A DNA stretch of 64,000 bases from NCBI RefSeq assembly GCF_003010955.1, contig NZ_PGGO01000003.1, positions 186,001-250,000 of the forward strand, given 5' to 3'. The stretch's first letter is position 1. Every line of letters starts with the position of its first letter. A model generated the notes under the pieces. That model worked only from the letters and a program-made list of their open reading frames with translations, was not told the origin of the DNA and did not search any database. A program made the translations under genes and the position numbers. The DNA comes from Phyllobacterium brassicacearum (lineage in GTDB: Bacteria > Pseudomonadota > Alphaproteobacteria > Rhizobiales > Rhizobiaceae). Positions 35,372-44,078 of this stretch are shown one piece after another.

Positions 35372-35403
35372 TGCCAGCATTCATCAGCATCTAACGCTAA
35401 CTA

Positions 35404-35444
35404 TTTGCGGCGCAGGGGAAAAATCACCTCCCCTGCGCCGCAAA
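35404..35444. terminator. Strong symmetrical terminator after secDF
   Basis: A perfect 16-base-pair inverted repeat: arms 35404-35419 and 35429-35444, core GCGGCGCAGGGG, with a 9-base loop and A/T-rich ends. It lies 33 bases after the secDF stop. Its strength and symmetry suggest two-way termination. Confidence 0.85.
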
Positions 35445-35553
35445 TCGAGATAAGCGGTTTGCAAGCCATCCTCGGTAGGCAATACTGGTGCGACAGGAAC
35501 CTGTCCGCAGAATCACCGACTTTTTCATCAAACGAAGGGGGAGACGCCGACAT

Positions 35554-37314
35554 ATGCCTCATGAAACGCCGCTGATTGCGACAATCGTCGTCGGTCTTGT
35601 ACTGGCCTTCATTTTCGGTGCAATTGCCAATCGTCTGCGTATTCCTCCCCTTGTCGGATATCTCGTTGCCGGAGTTCTCGCTGGCTCCCATACGCCCGGA
35701 TTTGTCGCCGATCAGGAACTGGCGGCCGAACTTGCGGAAATCGGCGTCATCCTGCTCATGTTCGGTGTCGGGCTGCATTTCTCCCTGAAGGATCTCCTGT
35801 CGGTCCGGGCCATCGCGATTCCCGGCGCCATCGTTCAGATCGTCGCAGCAACCCTGCTCGGTGCAGCTCTGGCCTGGGTCCTTGGCTGGAACATGCAGGC
35901 CGGTCTGGTGTTCGGCCTCGCTCTCTCGGTCGCCAGTACCGTTGTCCTGTTGCGAGCCATGCAGGAACGCAGGCTGATCGAGACCGAACGCGGACGCATC
36001 GCAGTCGGTTGGCTGATCGTCGAGGATCTGGCCATGGTTCTTGCCCTTGTCCTGCTGCCAGCCATCGCCGGCGCCATCAACGGAGGTGGCTCGTCCGAAG
36101 GCGCAATACGTGCTGCCAACGATCCCCTCGCCTCTTATTTCAATCTCGGCGTTGGCGGGGTCATTGCTCTGACCTTTGGCAAGGTAGCCGCGTTCGTCGC
36201 AGTGATGCTCATCGTCGGCCGCCGGGTCATTCCTTGGACCTTGCACGCAATTGCCCACACCGGATCGCGTGAACTTTTCCGCCTTGCCGTGCTTGCAATT
36301 GCCTTGGGTGCTGCGTTCGGAGCGTCCAAGCTCTTCGGCGTCTCCCTGGCACTCGGCGCCTTCTTTGCCGGCATGATCATGAGCGAGTCGGAACTCAGCC
36401 ATCGAGCCGCAGAAGAGTCGCTGCCTTTGCGTGATGCTTTTGCCGTCCTGTTCTTCGTCTCGGTCGGCATGTTGTTCGATCCGATGACCATCGTCAACGA
36501 CCCGCTTCCGCTTCTCGCTACCCTCGCAATCATTATCATTGGCAAGTCGCTCGCTGCATTCTTCATCGTTCTCGCCTTCGGTTACCCGACAGGCACGGCC
36601 CTCATCATTTCTGCCAGTCTCGCGCAAATTGGCGAGTTCTCCTTCATCCTGGCAGAGCTTGGCGTTGGATTGGGGATGCTACCCGAAGAAGGCCGCGATC
36701 TGATCCTCGGCGGCGCCATCCTTTCCATACTCCTCAATCCATTGGTGTTTGCGGCGGTGACCTACCTCAGACCAAGGCTGGAAAAGCGCCTGCCTTCGAC
36801 TGTCGAGCCCGCAGCCGATACAAATATACCCGCGGTGGAGGAGCCCGACGTTGAAGAGATTCATCCGACGACCCTCACGGATCATGCGGTGCTGATAGGC
36901 TACGGCCGGGTAGGCAGTCTCGTCGGCGATGCCTTGAAGGAAATCGGAAAGCCCTTCCTCGTCATTGAAGACGCAGATAAGACCGTGGCGAAACTTCGCG
37001 ATGAGCATATCGAGACGATCGTCGGTAATGCGGCTAATGGCGATATCCTGGCCGCCGCCAATCTGGCCGGGGCCCGCCAGTTGATCCTTGCCATTCCGAA
37101 CGCTTTCGAGGCTGGACAAATCGTCGTTAAGGCACGCGCTGCCAATCCCGTCATCAGCATTCTCGCGCGTGCTCACTCGGACGCGGAAGTACAGCATTTG
37201 CAGGATCTCGGCGCCGACGCCGTCATCATGGGTGAACGGGAAATCGCGCGCGGTATCGTCGCTCACATTCTCGATCTTGACGAGCCGAAGCCCGAGGGGC
37301 CATTGACGGAATGA
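35554..37314 (+). CDS. Kef/YbaL-type monovalent cation:proton antiporter
   Basis: 586 residues: about twelve membrane segments of the CPA2 Na+/H+ exchanger family (residues 1-395) and a cytoplasmic RCK/TrkA-N domain (VLIGYGRVGSLVGDALKEIG at about 447-466) that binds NAD(H) or nucleotide. Such proteins export K+ or Na+ in exchange for protons; in E. coli the nearest type is YbaL. The ATG at 35554 is set by a GGGGGAG ribosome site. The next gene starts 45 bases on and may be co-transcribed. Confidence 0.92.
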   Translation: MPHETPLIATIVVGLVLAFIFGAIANRLRIPPLVGYLVAGVLAGSHTPGFVADQELAAELAEIGVILLMFGVGLHFSLKDLLSVRAIAIPGAIVQIVAATLLGAALAWVLGWNMQAGLVFGLALSVASTVVLLRAMQERRLIETERGRIAVGWLIVEDLAMVLALVLLPAIAGAINGGGSSEGAIRAANDPLASYFNLGVGGVIALTFGKVAAFVAVMLIVGRRVIPWTLHAIAHTGSRELFRLAVLAIALGAAFGASKLFGVSLALGAFFAGMIMSESELSHRAAEESLPLRDAFAVLFFVSVGMLFDPMTIVNDPLPLLATLAIIIIGKSLAAFFIVLAFGYPTGTALIISASLAQIGEFSFILAELGVGLGMLPEEGRDLILGGAILSILLNPLVFAAVTYLRPRLEKRLPSTVEPAADTNIPAVEEPDVEEIHPTTLTDHAVLIGYGRVGSLVGDALKEIGKPFLVIEDADKTVAKLRDEHIETIVGNAANGDILAAANLAGARQLILAIPNAFEAGQIVVKARAANPVISILARAHSDAEVQHLQDLGADAVIMGEREIARGIVAHILDLDEPKPEGPLTE

Positions 37315-37359
37315 TGACAAGAAAATTTTGATGACCGGAATGACCGCGTAGGAAATGGC

Positions 37360-38310
37360 ATGAAGTTGAAGGATTACGTTTGGCCGGTCATTGGACTGGC
37401 CGCCGTCGGGATTTCCGTATGGCTCCTCTACAAGGAGTTGCGGAGCATCTCGCTGGATGACGTGATTCACAGCCTCTATGCAATTCCAACGCACCGCTGG
37501 ATTTTGGCTGGCCTCTCCACCCTGGCGGCCTACGCTGCACTGGCCGGGTACGACCGCATTGCACTCTTGCATCTTCGCCGGAAGATTTCCTGGCTGTTCA
37601 TCGCGCTCTGCTCGTTTACAACCTATGCCCTGTCCCACAACATCGGAGCATCTGTCCTTTCGGGGGCCGTTGTGCGTTATCGCGCCTATTCCTCGCAAGG
37701 CATGAGCACGCCTGAAATTGCCCTGCTTATTGCATTTTGCTCGTTCACTTTCATGCTCGGGATATTGACGCTCAGCGCTATCGTGTTGTTGGTCGAGCCA
37801 GGGTTGCTTCGGCGATTTAACTCCGAGCTGCCGCTCACCTTGAGCTACATTCTCGGATTTGGGTCGCTGATGATCGTGCTACTTTATATTTTCGGCAGCT
37901 GGCTTCATTTCAGGCCACTGCGCGTTCGCCGCTTCACGCTGGAGTACCCGCGCCTGTCGGTTGTAGCGCAGCAACTGATCGTTGGACCGCTGGAACTTGT
38001 CGGCGCCGCTGCAATCATCTATTTCACCTTGCCCGTCGCGGGAAACCCCGGCTTCCTTGTTATTCTCGGCATTTTCCTGGTCTCATTTTCCGCTGCGCTG
38101 ATCTCCCACGCCCCGGGTGGGCTTGGAGTGCTGGAACTCGTATTCCTGACCGGCCTGCCCGATATGGATCAAGCGGATGTCCTCGCGGCGCTCATTATTT
38201 TCCGTCTGTTTTATCTGCTGATTCCCTTCGCACTATCGCTCCTTGTCGTTCTTTACTTCGAGCGCTCGCAGCTGCTTCTGCGCTGGTACAAAAAAGACGG
38301 AGAGACCTGA
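37360..38310 (+). CDS. UPF0104/LPG-synthase-TM family membrane protein
   Basis: 316 residues with eight hydrophobic segments, of the lysylphosphatidylglycerol synthetase transmembrane (YbhN/UPF0104) family: KISWLFIALCSFTTYALSHNIGASVLSGAVVRYRAY is typical (positions about 67-112), as is SHAPGGLGVLELVF. The catalytic C-terminal GNAT-like domain of full MprF is absent, so it would be a lipid flippase or lipid-binding protein at most. Function unproven. Confidence 0.85.
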   Translation: MKLKDYVWPVIGLAAVGISVWLLYKELRSISLDDVIHSLYAIPTHRWILAGLSTLAAYAALAGYDRIALLHLRRKISWLFIALCSFTTYALSHNIGASVLSGAVVRYRAYSSQGMSTPEIALLIAFCSFTFMLGILTLSAIVLLVEPGLLRRFNSELPLTLSYILGFGSLMIVLLYIFGSWLHFRPLRVRRFTLEYPRLSVVAQQLIVGPLELVGAAAIIYFTLPVAGNPGFLVILGIFLVSFSAALISHAPGGLGVLELVFLTGLPDMDQADVLAALIIFRLFYLLIPFALSLLVVLYFERSQLLLRWYKKDGET

Positions 38311-38481
38311 CCCCAATTGGCCTGATTTTACGAAAATCGGGATTCACGCAGGAATATTTTCCAGACATCCTCAAGTTTAGTGTGCTGTTCCTTCATCGAT
38401 ACGCAGCACCAACCTATTTTGGAGCCACATTCAAGATTTTCCCTCTCAGGCAGATTTGTGTGAAAGGAGTTGGTGGCGCCG

Positions 38482-39042
38482 ATGAAGACATTGATCATTC
38501 CGGGATATCGCGGATCGGAAAACGGGCACTGGCAGAGGCAGTGGCTGGCAGAAGACGAGACCGCACGTCTCGTCGAACAGGACGACTGGGAAAACCCGGT
38601 TCTGTCGCAATGGCTTCATGTGCTGGAGGCGGCCCTTGCTGAAACTCCCGGCGCCATTCTGGTTGCCCATAGCCTGGGATGCGTGCTCGTTTCCCATCTG
38701 GCCAGCCGTCCGTCGGCAGCGCATGTCGCGGGCGCTTTGCTGGTGGCACCTGCGGATGCGGAGCGAATGGCGGTTCAGGATCCGAAGTTTCGCAGCTTTG
38801 CCCCATTGCCGCGCCACAACCTCGGCTTCCCGTCGATCGTCGCCGCGAGCAGAGACGACCCTCACATGTCGTTCAACAAGGCGCGGGCCTTGGCCGACAT
38901 CTGGGGCTCGGGCTTTGTCGATATGAAGTATGCCGGGCATATCAACATCGAGAGTGGATTTGGCTCGTGGCCGGAAGCGCGTATCCTCGCAGAGTCAATG
39001 CGCCGGCCGCAGGAAGCCTTGCGCACACAGCGGGCAGCGTGA
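38482..39042 (+). CDS. RBBP9/YdeN-type alpha/beta hydrolase
   Basis: 186 residues of the small serine hydrolase family: IIPGYRGSENGHWQRQWL at the N-terminus, nucleophile elbow VAHSLGC near residue 63-69, Asp in SRDDP and His in AGHINIESGFG complete the triad. Natural substrates are unknown. The ATG at 38482 follows AAAGGAG-like bases at about 38464-38470. It converges with cysW. Confidence 0.9.
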   Translation: MKTLIIPGYRGSENGHWQRQWLAEDETARLVEQDDWENPVLSQWLHVLEAALAETPGAILVAHSLGCVLVSHLASRPSAAHVAGALLVAPADAERMAVQDPKFRSFAPLPRHNLGFPSIVAASRDDPHMSFNKARALADIWGSGFVDMKYAGHINIESGFGSWPEARILAESMRRPQEALRTQRAA

Positions 39043-39066
39043 ATTTCTGCTGGGCTCGCTTAGAGC

Positions 39067-39933
39067 CTAGCTTGTCTGTTTCCGCTCCAGAATATATTTC
39101 AGCACGAGCGTAACGACCGCAATCAGCGCCAATGTGGATGAAGCAGCGAATGCTCCGGTAACATTGTAATCATTGAAGAGCAGCTCGATCTGCAGTGGCA
39201 GCGTGTTCGTCTGGCCCCGAATGGCGCCAGAAACGACGGACACCGCGCCAAACTCGCCCATCACGCGTGCATTGCATAACACTGCGCCATAGAGCAGCGC
39301 CCACCGGATATTCGGCAAGGTCACATAGAAGAACGTCTGCAATCCGGTTGCACCGAGTGTGATAGCCGCCTCTTCGTCCTCGCTGCCCTGCGCCTGCATC
39401 AGCGGAATGAGCTCACGCGCCACAAACGGGCTTGTCACGAAAAGGCTGACCAGAAAGATCGCCGGCACCGTAAACATGATCTTGATGTCATAGCTGTCGA
39501 GCAGAGGTCCGAGCAGGCCCTGGCTACCGTAGAGAAACAGGTAGGTTACCCCGGCGACGATGGGCGATACGGAAAAAGGAATCTCCACGAATGTGATCAA
39601 TAACCGTCGTCCGGGAAAACGGAATCGTGTGACAAGCCAGGCCACGCAGATACCAAACAGCATATTGATCGGAACGACGACAATGGCTGTCAGAACCGTC
39701 AACCAGATCGCATGCAAGGTTGCGGGCTGGGTAATCTGGGAAAAATAGACAGCAACCCCTCCGCGGAACGCATAGGTGAAGATCACCAGCATTGGCACGC
39801 CGATGAAGAGGATCGACAAGAAAATGGCTGACGCTATCAACAGCCAATGCACCCGGCGCAACGCTGGCTTACCATGCCGAGGCGACGCTTGGGACGAAAT
39901 TGCGGGTGCAACGAGATCAGCTGCGTTCTGCAT
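39067..39933 (-). CDS. cysW: Sulfate/thiosulfate ABC transporter permease
   Basis: 288 residues with six membrane segments of the binding-protein-dependent permease family; the cytoplasmic EAA loop is EDEEAAITLGATGLQTF near residue 195. CysW pairs with CysT in the inner membrane to form the sulfate pore. The start at 39933 overlaps the cysT end by 17 bases. A cysA ATPase gene would be expected downstream but the next gene is an unrelated, convergent hydrolase. Confidence 0.93.
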   Translation of the reverse strand: MQNAADLVAPAISSQASPRHGKPALRRVHWLLIASAIFLSILFIGVPMLVIFTYAFRGGVAVYFSQITQPATLHAIWLTVLTAIVVVPINMLFGICVAWLVTRFRFPGRRLLITFVEIPFSVSPIVAGVTYLFLYGSQGLLGPLLDSYDIKIMFTVPAIFLVSLFVTSPFVARELIPLMQAQGSEDEEAAITLGATGLQTFFYVTLPNIRWALLYGAVLCNARVMGEFGAVSVVSGAIRGQTNTLPLQIELLFNDYNVTGAFAASSTLALIAVVTLVLKYILERKQTS

Positions 39934-40759
39934 AACGGAGCTGCCAAGCCTGAATGGAATTAGTGATGAAGAGCATGACAAAGGCCGTAACCAGCATCAC
40001 TGTCGCCAAAGCGGCCGCTGCCGGATAGTCATATTCATCCAGCCGGATAAACACGAGGAGTGACATCACCTCCGTCTCGAAAGGCAAATTGCCGGAAATG
40101 AAGACGATGGCACCGAACTCGCCGAGGCTACGTGCAAACGAAAGGCTGCAACCCGCTATGAATGCAGGAAAAATGGCCGGCCAGATGATCCGCGAGAATA
40201 TCTGCCAATTGCTGGCACCCAACGACCTCGCCGCCTCCTCGACATCCGTTGCAACATCCTCAAGCACCGGCTGTACGGTGCGAATGACAAAGGGAATGCT
40301 TGTGAACATCATGGCAAGAGCAATGCCCAGCGGTGCATAGGCGACCTTGATGCCCAGTGGCTCGAGATACTGGCCAAACCAGCCATTGGCTGAGAAAACG
40401 GTGACGAGCGCTAGACCAGCAACGGCCGTTGGCAGTGCGAAAGGCAGGTCGACAACGGCATCCAGAAAACGGCGTCCCGGGAAATCATAGCGGACCAGCA
40501 CCCAGGTCAGAAGCACACCAAACAGTGCATTGAACATTGTTGCCAGCGCTGCCGCGCCCACAGTGATGCGATAGGTTGCGAGGGCGCGCTCCGACGAAAT
40601 GATGGTCCAGAAATCACCCCATCCGAGATTGACCGATTTGTAGAGCATCGCCAAAAGCGGCAAAGCGACGATGATGACAAAGTAGAGCAAGGTCACACCC
40701 AGAGTGAGACCAAAGCCTGGCAAGATTCCGCGGCGACTGAACTTGGAAAACAACGGCAT
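39917..40759 (-). CDS. cysT: Sulfate/thiosulfate ABC transporter permease
   Basis: 280 residues, six membrane segments, with the permease EAA loop DVATDVEEAARSLGASNWQI (about 169-188) that docks with the ATPase. It forms the sulfate channel with CysW. Translationally coupled to cysW; 100 bases after the binding-protein gene on the same strand. Also named cysU. Confidence 0.94.
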   Translation of the reverse strand: MPLFSKFSRRGILPGFGLTLGVTLLYFVIIVALPLLAMLYKSVNLGWGDFWTIISSERALATYRITVGAAALATMFNALFGVLLTWVLVRYDFPGRRFLDAVVDLPFALPTAVAGLALVTVFSANGWFGQYLEPLGIKVAYAPLGIALAMMFTSIPFVIRTVQPVLEDVATDVEEAARSLGASNWQIFSRIIWPAIFPAFIAGCSLSFARSLGEFGAIVFISGNLPFETEVMSLLVFIRLDEYDYPAAAALATVMLVTAFVMLFITNSIQAWQLRYAERS

Positions 40760-40859
40760 AGGCGGCTTCTAACGTATGTTGCTTTGAACGCAAGCTATGT
40801 TGGAAGAAGAACGGCGCGGCCATTGGACCGCGCCATCATCTGCATTCAACCGGAGCAGT

Positions 40860-41864
40860 TCATCGCTTGGTGAAGACCTTGTCGAGAATAGCGCCCTCGG
40901 AGAAATGGTCCTTCGTGACCTTGCTCCAACCGCCAAAAGCATCTTGAACTGTAATCAGCCGGGTTTCAGGGAACTGTGCCGCATATTTTGCCTTCACGGT
41001 CTCATCATTCACCCTGTTGAAATTCTGCGCGAGAATGTCCTGCCCTTCCGGAGAATACAGGAATTTAAGATAGCTTTCCGCGATGGCGCGCGAGCCGCGC
41101 TTGTCGACAACCTTGTCCACGACAGTCACCGGAAACTCGGCAAGCAGACTGACCGGCGGAACGACCGCCTCATACTTGTCCTCGCCGAGCTGCTTGCGCG
41201 TGCCGAGCACTTCCGCCTCGAACGTGATCAGCACATCGCCAATGCCGCGTTCCGCAAACGTCGTGGTCGCAGCGCGGCCGCCAGTGTCGAAGACCGGCAC
41301 GTTGGCGAAAAGCCTCTTGACGAATTCCTGTGCCTTGGCCTCGTCCTTGTAGGTTTCAAGCGCGTAGGCATAGGCGGCAAGGTAGGTGTAGCGCGCATTG
41401 CCGGACGTCTTGGGATTGGGGAAAATGACCTTCACATCGTCACGAACAAGATCGTCCCAGTTCTTGATGTTTTTTGGGTTTCCAGCCCGGACGAGAAATG
41501 CCGGCAGGGAATAATAGGGCGAGGAATTGTTCGGGAGGCGTGACTGCCAGTCGGCGGGAATGAAATCGCCCTTGTCGTGCAGCACCTGTACGTCCGTCAC
41601 CTGATTGAACGTGACGACATCTGCCTCGAGACCCTCAAGGATCGAGCGGGCCTGCTTGGAAGAACCAGCATGCGACTGGTTGACGGTGATGTCCTTGCCC
41701 GCCTCTTGCTTGTAGGCCGCCGTGAATGCCTTATCGATCTGTTCGTAGAGCTCGCGGGAGATATCGTAGGAAACGTTGAGAATCTCGGTCGGCTCATCAG
41801 CGGCCTTCACCGGCGTCATACTCAACCCCAACGCCACCGCCGCGTACACAAACAGTCTATTCAT
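40860..41864 (-). CDS. cysP: Sulfate ABC transporter substrate-binding protein
   Basis: 334 residues with a signal peptide (MNRLFVYAAVALGLSMTPVKA, positions 1-21) and the Sbp/CysP fold: LNVSYDISRELYEQ, NQSHAGSSKQARSILEGLEADVV and FPNPKTSGNARYT, the last carrying oxyanion-binding residues. It delivers sulfate or thiosulfate in the periplasm to CysTW. It is the first gene of the operon. Sbp versus CysP specificity is not separable here. Confidence 0.92.
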   Translation of the reverse strand: MNRLFVYAAVALGLSMTPVKAADEPTEILNVSYDISRELYEQIDKAFTAAYKQEAGKDITVNQSHAGSSKQARSILEGLEADVVTFNQVTDVQVLHDKGDFIPADWQSRLPNNSSPYYSLPAFLVRAGNPKNIKNWDDLVRDDVKVIFPNPKTSGNARYTYLAAYAYALETYKDEAKAQEFVKRLFANVPVFDTGGRAATTTFAERGIGDVLITFEAEVLGTRKQLGEDKYEAVVPPVSLLAEFPVTVVDKVVDKRGSRAIAESYLKFLYSPEGQDILAQNFNRVNDETVKAKYAAQFPETRLITVQDAFGGWSKVTKDHFSEGAILDKVFTKR

Positions 41865-42043
41865 GGAAATCTCCCAAGCACGCAGACACGGACGTGCTGC
41901 CGCATTTCGATCATCGCCCTAGCCGCGCGACTCTGTCGGAAACGCGGACAATTTTTGCGAGAATGACGGCAAAACCCATTGGGCGGAAGAATTTTCTTTC
42001 CAATGCATCCGGTAGATTCGAAATAAAATACTTCAAACAACAC

Positions 42044-42085
42044 AAAAAAGAGCAAGCAGCCTGCGGTCAGCAAAGCTGCTTGCTC
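42044..42085 (-). terminator. Terminator after small Trp-rich protein gene
   Basis: Perfect 11-base-pair stem (arms 42050-42060 and 42075-42085, GAGCAAGCAGC / GCTGCTTGCTC) followed on the minus strand by TTTTTTGTG. It lies 58 bases beyond the stop of the minus-strand small gene. Confidence 0.85.
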
Positions 42086-42142
42086 TCATTGTTTCAACGC
42101 GGTCCTAGAGCCGAGGGAGGATGGCTCAAATGTAAATTTCTC

Positions 42143-42334
42143 TCACCAGAATCCGCGATGCTGCCAGCACCAGAGGAAATCTTCTTCCGTCCAGTTGCGG
42201 TGCTTCTTGGCCGAGGCCTCCTCGCTGTCGCGGTTCGCCCGGTTACCTGCAATCCGATCAGCGGGTTCAGCAGTAAAAATTTCCCTCCACAAGCGTTCAG
42301 CGCGATTAAAAATGCTTGATACTTCACTGTACAT
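42143..42334 (-). CDS. Small conserved-looking protein, unknown function
   Basis: 63 residues starting at ATG 42334, which sits behind a very good ribosome site (ACGGAGGTCGCA). No signal peptide. It is charged, with an aromatic C-terminus NWTEEDFLWCWQHRGFW. I recognise no family. Its own strong ribosome site and textbook terminator argue it is a real, separately expressed gene. It lies between the sulfate-binding-protein gene and the Rrf2 gene. Confidence 0.7.
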   Translation of the reverse strand: MYSEVSSIFNRAERLWREIFTAEPADRIAGNRANRDSEEASAKKHRNWTEEDFLWCWQHRGFW

Positions 42335-42636
42335 TGCGACCTCCGTAGAACAATCCGGTTGCAGAGTGCAGTTGCCTTGTGGGCCAACCGAAACCTGATG
42401 ATGACCGCTTGAAATCATTTGTCAACAATCTCTACCAAGTTAATCGTGTATCAGGCAAAGCGCTACAAAGCTGATTTCTGTGCCAGAATCTTAATGAATT
42501 ATTATTTTTCAGCGCCTTACGCGTTATTTTTAAGACACTTTTCCGCCGCAAAAAAACTCACTTTTTTAACATTTTTACACTAGAAAATGTCACGCGAGGG
42601 ACTATGACTGCACCACAACGGTAGTCAGGCAGCAAA
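42335..42636. other. AT-rich intergenic region upstream of Rrf2 gene
   Basis: About 300 bases between the divergent small gene and the Rrf2 gene; markedly AT-rich between 42480 and 42600 relative to its surroundings. It must carry both promoters. I see no coding frame or hairpin that I can support. Confidence 0.5.
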
Positions 42637-43086
42637 ATGATATCGCAAAAAGCCAAATATGCTCTGCGGGCGCTTGTCGTGCTTGCCAGGGCGGACGCCG
42701 AGAAGGCTCTCTTCATCTCGGATATCGCGGAAGAACAAAACATTCCGAAAAAATTCCTGGAACAGATCCTGCTTGACCTGAAGCATCAGGGCATAGTCAT
42801 GAGCCGCCGTGGCAAGATGGGCGGCTATCTGCTGCTCAAGCCAGCCGAAGACATCACCTTCGGTGAAGTCCTGCGCCTCATTGATGGCCCGATCGCCCCC
42901 CTGCCTTGCCTGAGCAAGATCGCCTATCGCCGCTGCGAGGATTGCGAGAGTGAAGAAACCTGCGAAATCCGTCACGTCTTCAACGAGGTAGCGAATGTCA
43001 CCCGCGGCGTTCTCGACAAGACGACCATCGCCGATTGCCTGGTTTATGGCGACAACAGCAAAATGGCCGCGATGCTGGACAGCTGA
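42637..43086 (+). CDS. Rrf2-family transcriptional regulator
   Basis: 149 residues: an N-terminal winged helix (MISQKAKYALRALVVLARA, then IPKKFLEQILLDLKHQGIVMSRRGKMGGY in positions 35-65) and a loop with four cysteines in C-x8... C-x2-C-x5-C arrangement (LPCLSKI...RCEDCESEETC). Rrf2 proteins such as IscR and NsrR bind Fe-S clusters through such cysteines; CymR-type members control sulfur genes. The position beside the cys transporter suggests a sulfur or Fe-S signal, which is inference. No ribosome site of note. Confidence 0.9.
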   Translation: MISQKAKYALRALVVLARADAEKALFISDIAEEQNIPKKFLEQILLDLKHQGIVMSRRGKMGGYLLLKPAEDITFGEVLRLIDGPIAPLPCLSKIAYRRCEDCESEETCEIRHVFNEVANVTRGVLDKTTIADCLVYGDNSKMAAMLDS

Positions 43087-43103
43087 GCCGAATACGCCCC
43101 TGG

Positions 43104-43877
43104 CTAGCTAAATACCGCCTTGCCGATAACCGGTGTCGACGGCACCGCCACGTCGCGCGGTTCCAGCATGCCCGCGTGATAGGCCGCGTGCCCCGCTTCT
43201 GCTGCCTTGGCGAACGCTCCGGCCATTGCGACTGGATCACCGGCTTTTGCCACGGCGGTATTGAGCAGGATTGCGTCGAACCCAAGCTCCATGACAGTCG
43301 CAGCGTGCGACGGGCGGCCAAGCCCCGCGTCGATAATCATCGGAACATTGGGGAAATGGCCGCGCAGCGAACGCAGTGCGTGCAAGTTGAGCGGCCCCAT
43401 GGCTGACCCGATCGGCGCGCACCACGGCATCAACACTTCGCATCCGGCATCAAGCAGACGCTCCGCAACGGTGAGGTCATCCGTCGTATAGGGAAAAACC
43501 TTGAAGCCATCCTCCGTCAGGATGCGCGCGGCCTCGACCAGCGCGAACACGTCTGGCTGCAGCGTGTCATGATTGCCGATGACTTCGAGTTTGATCCAGT
43601 CGGTCGCAAATACATCCCTCGCCATCTGTGCCGTGAGAACTGCTTCCTTGACCGTATGGCATCCGGCCGTGTTCGGCAGCACGTGTCTTGCGAGAGACTG
43701 GATCATCGACCAGAACTTGTTGCCACTATTCCCGCCCATCATCTCTCGCCGCAGAGATACCGTGATGATTTCCGTGCCGGAGGACTCGATTGCCCCCTCC
43801 AGAATTGCCGGTGAAGGATATTGCGCCGTCCCGAGCAGGAGCCGGGAGAATATCTGCTTTTCGTAGAGTTTGAGCAT
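43104..43877 (-). CDS. thiG: Thiazole synthase
   Basis: 257 residues of the ThiG TIM barrel: the family Lys that forms the Schiff base lies in WIKLEVIGN, followed by [15 protein letters not shown] and [20 protein letters not shown]. It builds the thiazole phosphate from deoxyxylulose phosphate, dehydroglycine and ThiS-thiocarboxylate. Last gene of thiCOSG. No thiE follows; the next gene is the convergent Rrf2 gene. Confidence 0.95.
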   Translation of the reverse strand: MLKLYEKQIFSRLLLGTAQYPSPAILEGAIESSGTEIITVSLRREMMGGNSGNKFWSMIQSLARHVLPNTAGCHTVKEAVLTAQMARDVFATDWIKLEVIGNHDTLQPDVFALVEAARILTEDGFKVFPYTTDDLTVAERLLDAGCEVLMPWCAPIGSAMGPLNLHALRSLRGHFPNVPMIIDAGLGRPSHAATVMELGFDAILLNTAVAKAGDPVAMAGAFAKAAEAGHAAYHAGMLEPRDVAVPSTPVIGKAVFS

Positions 43878-43880
43878 CGC

Positions 43881-44078
43881 TCAGCCTCCCTGCCGCGGTG
43901 TGAGAATCTCGATGCGATCGCCTTCATTCAGACGGCAGGCATGACGTTCCTTTGATCGCACAAGCTCACCATTGAGCGCCGTCGCCAGCCATTCGCCTTC
44001 AAACTCCAATTCCCTCAGCAAGGCATCGAGAGATTGCGCAGAGACATCCTGCGTTTTTCCATTGACGATGAGTTTCAT
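43881..44078 (-). CDS. thiS: Sulfur carrier ThiS
   Basis: 65 residues with the ubiquitin-like ThiS layout (MKLIVNGKTQDV start) and the essential C-terminal GG (PRQGG), which is adenylated and loaded with sulfur. Its start overlaps thiO by four bases, and thiG starts four bases after its stop. Confidence 0.95.
   Translation of the reverse strand: MKLIVNGKTQDVSAQSLDALLRELEFEGEWLATALNGELVRSKERHACRLNEGDRIEILTPRQGG

Noticed and set aside
34013-35380. 455-codon frame antisense to secDF
   Set aside because: Composition is charged and repetitive, with no ribosome site; secDF on the other strand is unmistakable.
35401-36627. 408-codon frame antisense to the Kef-type antiporter
   Set aside because: No similarity to any family; it begins inside the antiporter gene.
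38311-38361. GATTTT/AAAATC hairpin after the UPF0104 gene
   Set aside because: Six base pairs, AT-rich and weak, with no T-run that would support a terminator call.
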